Origin: Variovorax paradoxus
Lineage (GTDB): Bacteria; Pseudomonadota; Gammaproteobacteria; Burkholderiales; Burkholderiaceae_C
Assembly: GCF_029919115.1 (NCBI RefSeq)
Contig: NZ_CP123990.1
Location: forward strand, 4,366,501-4,430,500
Length of the DNA: 64,000 nucleotides
Direction: 5' to 3'
Within the stretch, counting starts at the first letter, position 1; every line of letters begins with the position of its first letter. Both the position numbers and the translations under genes were made by a program. The notes beneath the pieces are model-generated. The model ran no database searches and had not been told where the DNA came from. It saw only the letters and a list, made by a program, of their open reading frames with translations. Shown piece by piece: positions 58,596 to 64,000 of this stretch.

Positions 58596-60293
58596 ATGAT
58601 TCATATCGCTGTCATCACCCGGCAAGGCGCCCCGGCGGGGCAGGCCATTGCCGCCGATTTCGGCCCCAACGGGGGCACCATCGGCCGTGCGGACACCAAC
58701 ACGCTGGTGCTCGACGACCCCGACCGCACGGTGTCGCGCGTGCATGCGCAGGTGCTGTGCCGCGACGGCCAGTATTTCGTGATCGACAGGGGCAGCAATC
58801 CGATGCAGTGCAACGGCGTGCCGCTGGGCTCGGGCAAGGAAGCACCGCTCACCGACGGAACGCAGCTGGTGGTGGGCAGCTTCGAGCTTCGCGTGCGCGC
58901 GCTGGCCGGCGCGGCCGCGCCTTCGCTGGCGGTGCCGAACACGGTGATGAAAGCTCCCGTAGCGGCATCCGTGGCATCAACGTCGAGCGACGATCCTTTT
59001 GCCGACTTGCTGGCGGGCCTTGCGCCGCCGGCAGCACCGGCACCCGCGGCCAAGGCATCGCCCTCGGCTTCGCCGGCGGCTGCCGATTCGCTGTTGTTCG
59101 CCGATCCGATGCAAGACGGCTCGCGCAATGCGCAGGCTGCGCAGATCGATCCGTTCGCCAACCTGCTGGGGCCCACGCCTTCTTCGCCGGCACCTGCGGG
59201 CGGGCTTGGTGCGCTCGACGATTTTTCCGATCTTGGCGCACCGCCCGCGGGCGGCAAGGCGGCCGGCATCGACGAGCTGTTCGGCGGCATGGGAGGCGGT
59301 GGCGGCATCGGCGGCGATCCGCTCGCGCTTTCTCCGCTGGCGGATCCGCTCCTGCAACCCAACACGGCTTCCGATGCCGATCCGCTGGCGGCGCTGCAGC
59401 GTGCGGCGCCTGCCTCGCCGGTACCGCGTGCCGATCACCTGCCCATCGACCAGTTCGGCTTTACGCCGCCCCGGGCAATCGAAGCGCCGCGGCCCAAGCC
59501 GGAGCTGCCGCAGTTCGACGACATCACGGGCCAGCCGATCCGTATCAGCGGGCCCGAGGTTTCGCTGCTCGACGATCCGATCGAACCGCTGGTGCCGCCT
59601 TTGCCGGCCTCACCGCAAGTTGCCCGGGCGCAACCCGCGCCGGCACCGGTCGCCAAAGCCGCGGCGCCCGCCGTGCAGCGCAGCGCCTCCGACGACGAAC
59701 TGCTCGCGGCCTTCCTGCGCGGCCTGGCCAGCACCCACCAGCCGCCGGAGATGCTCACGCCCGGCCTCATGGAGCGCATCGGCACCATTCTTCGCAGTGC
59801 CACCGAAGGCACTCTGCAGCTGCTCCTCACGCGCCAGGAGTTCAAGCGCGAGGTGCGGGCAGAGGTGACGATGATCGCCTCTCAGGCCAACAACCCGCTC
59901 AAGTTCTCGCCCACGGTGGAGGTGGCGCTTGCGCACCTGCTGGGGCCCGGCGTGCGCGGCTTCATGCCGCCGGAGGCCGCAATGCGCGATGCCTTCAATG
60001 ACCTGCGCGCGCACCAGTTCGGCGTGATGGTGGGCATGCGCGCGGCGCTGGCGCACGTCATTGCGCGGTTCGAGCCCGACGAGCTCGAGAAGAAGATCAG
60101 CGCCAAGTCGGCGCTGGACGCACTCTTCAGCGCCAACCGCAAGGCCAAGCTCTGGGACCAGTTCGTGGCGCTCTACGGCGGCATTGCGAGCGAGGCCGAG
60201 GACGATTTCCACAACCTCTTCGGCAAGGCCTTTTTGGAGGCCTACGAAGAACAGATGGCGCGCCTGAAGTCCGACGCGCCGTCCGGCAGCTAG
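58596..60293 (+). CDS. tagH: FHA-domain protein TagH/Fha
   Basis: A 565-residue cytoplasmic phosphothreonine-binding scaffold that, in T6SSs with the threonine-phosphorylation pathway, is phosphorylated by PpkA and promotes secretion. The FHA domain lies at about residues 8-100, with Gly30-Arg31 and the SRxH motif Ser47-Arg48-Val-His50. A long Ala/Pro-rich linker (about 110-400) leads to the type VI FHA C-terminal domain (LMERIGTILRSATEGTLQLL, NNPLKFSPTVEVALAHLLG). The start is ATG 58596, since the FHA strand begins at once. The 132 bp gap before it is the longest in this part of the island and may hold a promoter. Confidence 0.93.
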   Translation: MIHIAVITRQGAPAGQAIAADFGPNGGTIGRADTNTLVLDDPDRTVSRVHAQVLCRDGQYFVIDRGSNPMQCNGVPLGSGKEAPLTDGTQLVVGSFELRVRALAGAAAPSLAVPNTVMKAPVAASVASTSSDDPFADLLAGLAPPAAPAPAAKASPSASPAAADSLLFADPMQDGSRNAQAAQIDPFANLLGPTPSSPAPAGGLGALDDFSDLGAPPAGGKAAGIDELFGGMGGGGGIGGDPLALSPLADPLLQPNTASDADPLAALQRAAPASPVPRADHLPIDQFGFTPPRAIEAPRPKPELPQFDDITGQPIRISGPEVSLLDDPIEPLVPPLPASPQVARAQPAPAPVAKAAAPAVQRSASDDELLAAFLRGLASTHQPPEMLTPGLMERIGTILRSATEGTLQLLLTRQEFKREVRAEVTMIASQANNPLKFSPTVEVALAHLLGPGVRGFMPPEAAMRDAFNDLRAHQFGVMVGMRAALAHVIARFEPDELEKKISAKSALDALFSANRKAKLWDQFVALYGGIASEAEDDFHNLFGKAFLEAYEEQMARLKSDAPSGS

Positions 60294-60327
60294 CCGAACC
60301 CCCGATACAAAGCAAAAGGCACCGCGC

Positions 60328-61122
60328 TTGGAAATCGAAATTGTCACGCTGTCCCGCCAGGGCGGCCGCAACTACAACGAAGACGTGCACGGCCACTGGC
60401 ACGACGAGCGCTACGTCGCCTGCCTGGTGGCCGACGGTGCGGGCGGCCACGGCGGCGGCGACGTGGCCGCAGCCACTGCGCGCAGCAGCATGCTGGGCGG
60501 CTTTTCGGCCGCACCCGGCCTGGACGAAGCCACCCTGCGTGCGCTCGTCGAGCAGGCCAACCTGGACGTGGTCGCGCGCCAGTCCGAAGGCGGCAAGCTG
60601 GCCGGCATGCGCTCTACGGTGGTGTTTGCCGCCATCGACCTGGAGACGCAGGCGCTCGCCTGGGTGCACAGCGGCGACAGCCGGGCCTATCTGTTTCGCG
60701 GCGGCGCCGTGGTGGCGCGCACCACCGATCACAGCCTGGTGCAGCAGATGGTGGCCGGCGGCATGCTCGACGAGGAGGGCGCGCGCCTGCATCCGCAGCG
60801 CAACATGCTGCTGTCGGCGCTCGGCTCGGTGGAAGAGGCGCCCGACATCACCGTGTCCGACCGCATGCGCCTGGTGGCCGGCGACGTGCTGCTGCTGTGC
60901 AGCGACGGCGTGTGGGAGCCGCTCGGCGACGAATGCCTGGTAGACACGCTGCACGCATCGCGCACCCCCAGCCAGTGGACCGAACTTCTCGATGCGCAGA
61001 TCAGGGCGCACGCCAAGCCGGGGCATGACAACTACACGGCGCTCACGCTGTGGGTGATCGATGAAGACGCCGACGCGACGCGGCTCATGGAGCCGGGGCC
61101 GGACTCGCCCGTGGGCGAATAG
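60328..61122 (+). CDS. pppA: PP2C-type Ser/Thr phosphatase (PppA/Stp-like), TTG start
   Basis: A 264-residue Mg/Mn-dependent phosphatase. Metal ligands are in NYNEDVHG (Asp19) and LVADGAGGHGGGDVAA (Asp36), with HSGDSRAYLF, DHSLVQQMV, LLLCSDGVWEPL and the late GHDNYTALTL. The only start that keeps the full N terminus is TTG at 60328, with AAAAGG eight bases upstream, a rare start codon that may limit its dose. It would reverse PpkA phosphorylation of the FHA protein encoded 34 bp upstream. Confidence 0.92.
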   Translation: MEIEIVTLSRQGGRNYNEDVHGHWHDERYVACLVADGAGGHGGGDVAAATARSSMLGGFSAAPGLDEATLRALVEQANLDVVARQSEGGKLAGMRSTVVFAAIDLETQALAWVHSGDSRAYLFRGGAVVARTTDHSLVQQMVAGGMLDEEGARLHPQRNMLLSALGSVEEAPDITVSDRMRLVAGDVLLLCSDGVWEPLGDECLVDTLHASRTPSQWTELLDAQIRAHAKPGHDNYTALTLWVIDEDADATRLMEPGPDSPVGE

Positions 61123-61144
61123 CGCCGGCCCGGGGCGGCCGCTG

Positions 61145-62158
61145 TCAGAACGAAGGCCAGCCGCCCGGCGGCATCACCAGCGAGGAGCCGCGCGGAGCAA
61201 CCAGCGTGGGCACGATGTCGTCGTGCGGCGAGAAAAGCGAGAACACTTCCTTGACGTTGTGAGGCTTCACAACGATGCCCTGGAAATCGGAGTTCCCGTT
61301 CACGGTCTGGAACACGCCGTTGACCGGTTCGCTCACAACGATCAGGTGGTGGGCCAAGGTGCCGAAAAGCCCGCATACGTCGCCCGGGCGCGGCGCAATC
61401 ACCTGCAGCTTCTTGGTCTTCGGGTCCAGCTGGCCGGAGCGCGCCACGTCGATGCGGCCCGCCTCGCCGGAGATGTTGAACTTGACGGTACCCGTCGGGT
61501 TCCACATGACGTTGAGCCCGACGCGGCGCCACACCCAGGTGGTGAAGATGCCGCACCAGTCGGTACCGCCCGTGGTGGTGCCCTTGTCGTTGGGCATGCC
61601 GTCGTTCGGATCGCCGAGCGCCTTGGGAACCTTGTGCTGCTTGCCCCACACGCCGCGAAAGTTGCGCGGAATGGTCCAGTTGGGAGTTGGCGTGGTCGCG
61701 TCGTCGAAGAACGATTGCAGGTTGCGCCAGCCGCGCCGCACCTGCGCGAGCGAGGCGGCGCCTTCGGGCAGCGGAAGCCGGGTTTCGCTGAACTGGTCGG
61801 ACACGCTGCCCACCATCGAATGCGCCATGGCCACGATGGCTGCGCGCACGGGGCTCATGCCCGCAATCACGGGCACTGCGCCCGGCGTGATGCCCAGGGT
61901 CTTCAGCAATTGCTCGATGGCCTTGAGCGTGGCGCCCATGGGGTCGATGCGGCCGTCGACCACCGGCACGGCCGCAGTCTTCTGGAACTGGCGGATCGCG
62001 CCGATGGTGAACGGCCCGCACAGGCCGTCGCATTCCAGGAGCGGCATCGGGCCGCCGCGCGGCCCGGGAACCAGGTTGAGCAGGTCCTGGATGCACCTGA
62101 CGTCCTGCTGGAGGTTGGCGCCCCCGAAGCCGACTGAGCGGGCAATGGAGAGCACCAT
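61145..62158 (-). CDS. Putative T6SS peptidoglycan effector: peptidoglycan-binding-like N domain plus CHAP-like amidase
   Basis: A 337-residue protein without a signal peptide. Residues 10-90 look like a peptidoglycan-binding domain (VRCIQDLLNLVPG, GLCGPFTIGAIRQFQKTA). The C-terminal domain has a CHAP/NlpC-like layout: Cys202 in TDWCGIFTTWVW, PGDVCGLFG, His270/His271 in LAHHLIVVS, and Asn near TVNGNS. It would cleave peptide cross-links or amide bonds once delivered to a target periplasm. It follows the canonical hcp by 7 bp with GAGGA before the ATG, which suggests Hcp-dependent export. No immunity gene is evident next to it. It could instead be a cell-wall enzyme serving the producer. Confidence 0.72.
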   Translation of the reverse strand: MVLSIARSVGFGGANLQQDVRCIQDLLNLVPGPRGGPMPLLECDGLCGPFTIGAIRQFQKTAAVPVVDGRIDPMGATLKAIEQLLKTLGITPGAVPVIAGMSPVRAAIVAMAHSMVGSVSDQFSETRLPLPEGAASLAQVRRGWRNLQSFFDDATTPTPNWTIPRNFRGVWGKQHKVPKALGDPNDGMPNDKGTTTGGTDWCGIFTTWVWRRVGLNVMWNPTGTVKFNISGEAGRIDVARSGQLDPKTKKLQVIAPRPGDVCGLFGTLAHHLIVVSEPVNGVFQTVNGNSDFQGIVVKPHNVKEVFSLFSPHDDIVPTLVAPRGSSLVMPPGGWPSF

Positions 62159-62165
62159 CTTTTCC

Positions 62166-62642
62166 TCAGCGGGTTTCGGTGCTGCGCGTGTCCCAGCCGA
62201 ACTTGATGTCGCCGCCCATGCTGCCGTCGGGCTTTTGCGGCTTGTAGGCAAACTCGATGTCGCCGTACGAGATGGACACGTTCTCGTGCACGTCGCCGCC
62301 TTGCGATGCGCTGATGTTCACGTCGGAGATGTACACCTCCTTCAGCTTGACGGTCATGAAGGTCTGCTGGCCTTCGCCCGACTTGGCCATGGTGAGCGTG
62401 GCGGTGTCGAAGTGCTTGCCGTTGGCGCAGAACTTGGCCAGCGTGGGCGAGGCGCTGTCGTATTTCTTCGAGCAGCTGAGCATGCCCGGCGTGCCCTTGC
62501 CGACGGCCGAGCCGCCGCCCACGGTGCACGACGCGTTGTGCACGCCCCAGTTCCAGTTGAACAGCGGGATCTCGTCCTTGTGGTCCTTGTGGGCGGATTC
62601 GCCCTTCACGCCGTCCAGCTTCAAATGGCAATCGATGCTCAT
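62166..62642 (-). CDS. hcp: T6SS tube protein Hcp
   Basis: A 158-residue Hcp family protein: MSIDCHLKLDGVKGESAHKD is a clear Hcp N terminus, and EVYISDVNISASQGG and ENVSISYGDIEFAYKPQKPD complete the fold. AAGGAG lies six bases before the ATG. It is transcribed with the CHAP-like gene downstream and follows tssC by about 180 bp. It is much closer to classical Hcp than the protein at 34.8 kb and is probably the main tube subunit and the carrier for the effector. Confidence 0.93.
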   Translation of the reverse strand: MSIDCHLKLDGVKGESAHKDHKDEIPLFNWNWGVHNASCTVGGGSAVGKGTPGMLSCSKKYDSASPTLAKFCANGKHFDTATLTMAKSGEGQQTFMTVKLKEVYISDVNISASQGGDVHENVSISYGDIEFAYKPQKPDGSMGGDIKFGWDTRSTETR

Positions 62643-62767
62643 GTCGGTTCTCCTTGGTGGCCAGTTTGATGAGATGGCCGGGTTGATGAAAATCTGCTTC
62701 GAGGCGGGGCCTCGGTCCATGTCGGCCGGTGTTGCGGTGAGGCTCCTGGCCGGCTGCTTCTAGAACG

Positions 62768-62800
62768 AAAAAGGGGCGCGGGTTTCAAAGAAGCCGGCGC
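62768..62800 (-). terminator. Possible terminator after tssC
   Basis: On the minus strand, GCGCCGG and CCCGCGC form an imperfect stem with one mismatch, followed by CCTTTTT. It lies in the 180 bp gap between tssC and hcp and could reduce read-through, leaving hcp to its own promoter. The evidence is weak. Confidence 0.35.
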
Positions 62801-62823
62801 AGGTCTTTTCAAAAAAAATGGCC

Positions 62824-64000
62824 TTACTTCGCGCCCTTGCCGGACGGCAGCTTGGACACCAGCCGCAGCGACACGGTGAGGCCTTCGAGCTGGTAGTGCG
62901 GGCGCAGGAAGAACTTGGAGGTGTAGTAGCCGGGGTTGCCCTCGACCTCTTCCACCACCACCTCGGCGGCCGCCAGCGGCTTTTGGGCCTTGGTGGTTTC
63001 GGACGAGTTGACGGGGTCGCCGTCGACGTAGTTCATGATCCACTTGTTGAGCCAGCGCTGCATTTCCTCGCGCTCCTTGAAGCTGCCGATCTTGTCGCGC
63101 ACGATGCACTTCAGGTAGTGCGCAAAGCGGTTGCAGGCAAAGAGGTAGGGCAGGCGCGCGGCCAGGTTGGCGTTGGCCGTGGCGTCGGGGTCGTCGTATT
63201 CGGCCGGCTTGTGCAGCGACTGCGCGCCGATGAAGGCCGCAAAGTCGGAGTTCTTGCGGTGGATGAGCGAGAGCAGCCCGGCCTTGGAAAGCTCGGCTTC
63301 GCGCCGGTCGCTGATCGCGATCTCGGTGGGGCACTTCTGGTCCACGCCGCCGTCGTCGCTCGGGAAGGTGTGCAGCGGCAGGTTTTCCACCGCCCCGCCC
63401 GACTCGATGCCGCGAATGCGCGAACCCCAGCCGTAGAGCTTGTAGGAGCGGTTGATGTTGGTCGCCATTGCATAGGCGGCGTTGGCCCACGAATACTTGC
63501 TGTGGTCGGCGCCGGCCACGTCCTCCTCGAAGTCGAACTCCTCCACCGGGTTGGTGTTGGCGCCGTAGGGCGTGCGTGCCAGGAAGCGCGGCATGCACAG
63601 GCCCAGGTACTTGGAGTCGTCCGATTCGCGCAGCGAGCGCCAGGCGGCGTATTCGGGCGTCTGGAAGATCTTGGTGAGGTCGCGCGGATTGGCAAGCTCT
63701 TGCCACGACTCCATCTGCATCAGGTTGGAGCTGGCGCCGGTAATGAAGGGCGCATGCGCCGAGGCGGCGATCTTGGCCATTTCGCCGAGCAGCTCGACGT
63801 CTGGCGGGCTCTGGTCGAAGTGGTAGTCGCCCACCAGCGCGCCGAAGGGCTCGCCGCCGAACTGGCCGTATTCCTGCTCGTAGACCTTCTTGAACATCGG
63901 GCTCTGGTCCCAGGCCGCGCCCTTGAACTTCTTGAGCGTCTTGCTCAGGTCCTTCTTGGAGATGTCCATCACACGGATCTTCAGGTGCTCGTCCGACTCG
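62824..64000 (-). CDS. tssC: T6SS contractile sheath large subunit TssC (VipB), 5' end cut by window edge
   Basis: Forms the sheath with TssB. About 392 C-terminal residues are visible, and the frame stays open to the right edge (ESDEHLKIRVMDISKKDL). Family segments are GDYHFDQSPPDVELLGEMAK, AAWRSLRESDDSKYLGL and the C-terminal YYTSKFFLRPHYQLEGL. An internal ATG at 63972 is not the start. The N terminus, and presumably tssB and the membrane-complex genes, lie beyond the window. Confidence 0.96.
   Translation of the reverse strand, partial: ESDEHLKIRVMDISKKDLSKTLKKFKGAAWDQSPMFKKVYEQEYGQFGGEPFGALVGDYHFDQSPPDVELLGEMAKIAASAHAPFITGASSNLMQMESWQELANPRDLTKIFQTPEYAAWRSLRESDDSKYLGLCMPRFLARTPYGANTNPVEEFDFEEDVAGADHSKYSWANAAYAMATNINRSYKLYGWGSRIRGIESGGAVENLPLHTFPSDDGGVDQKCPTEIAISDRREAELSKAGLLSLIHRKNSDFAAFIGAQSLHKPAEYDDPDATANANLAARLPYLFACNRFAHYLKCIVRDKIGSFKEREEMQRWLNKWIMNYVDGDPVNSSETTKAQKPLAAAEVVVEEVEGNPGYYTSKFFLRPHYQLEGLTVSLRLVSKLPSGKGAK

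Noticed and set aside
42474..64000. Phage-tail-like genes considered as a prophage
   Set aside because: VgrG, Hcp, TssC, TssE, ClpV and the FHA/kinase/phosphatase set define a T6SS; no capsid, terminase, integrase or lysis gene is present.
1..64000. tRNA, rRNA, riboswitches, integrases or transposases
   Set aside because: I looked in the intergenic regions, which are short, and saw nothing with the conserved features of these elements; a tRNA or covariance-model scan would be needed to exclude small RNAs.

Overview
The window is high-GC chromosomal DNA whose gene content and order suggest a betaproteobacterium of the order Burkholderiales, most like Variovorax or a close relative in the Comamonadaceae. 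That is inferred from protein families and layout, not from a marker gene: I see no rRNA or tRNA gene. Coding density is very high. The only clearly AT-richer, gene-poor patch is about 25.7-27.2 kb.

Left part (1-25.6 kb): housekeeping and metabolic genes. glmS (cut by the left edge) and glmU, for UDP-GlcNAc synthesis, flank an Lrp/AsnC regulator. Then come a DUF6279 lipoprotein, an FNR-like regulator divergent from a BLUF photoreceptor, a DUF2917 protein divergent from a LysR regulator, 5-formyl-THF cyclo-ligase divergent from an Slt-type transglycosylase, an MgtC-like protein, a GST, an OmpW-like porin and cca. A tightly coupled trehalose operon follows (otsB, a GH15 enzyme, otsA), then a MocR-type regulator, a ROK sugar kinase, a hisN-like phosphatase and a sulfonate/taurine-type operon (dioxygenase, binding protein, ATPase, permease).

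Boundary (25.7-27.2 kb): a decayed second copy of the TauD-like dioxygenase, a small AT-rich lipoprotein gene, short palindromes and a roughly 440 bp nearly palindromic repeat element with an internal tandem duplication.

Right part (27.2-64 kb): a type VI secretion (T6SS) island that runs off the right edge inside tssC. It opens with a PpkA-like membrane Ser/Thr kinase with a DUF4384 tail, an MltA-like transglycosylase and a coupled trio: a sigma-factor-like protein, a single-pass membrane protein and a secreted caspase-fold protease. An Hcp-like gene, tagJ/impE, tssE, tssF, tssG and clpV (tssH) follow. Two VgrG modules come next. The first has VgrG, a DUF2169-pentapeptide fusion, a pentapeptide protein, DUF3540 and DUF4150. 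The second has VgrG, DUF6484, DUF2169, a ketosynthase-like pseudoenzyme, a DUF4150 protein with a PD-(D/E)xK-like nuclease tail, a DUF3396-type putative immunity protein and a TIGR02270-type protein. The island then carries an FHA protein (TagH) and a PP2C phosphatase, which with the kinase make up a threonine-phosphorylation pathway. On the opposite strand are a CHAP-like putative peptidoglycan effector, a canonical hcp and tssC. tssA, B, J, K, L and M are not in the window and presumably lie to the right.

The least expected features are the sigma-like / membrane / caspase module inside the T6SS island, the ketosynthase fold that has lost its catalytic residues beside a toxin gene, a CHAP effector with no visible immunity gene, and a G-rich palindromic repeat that sits in frame in both an ABC ATPase and ClpV.
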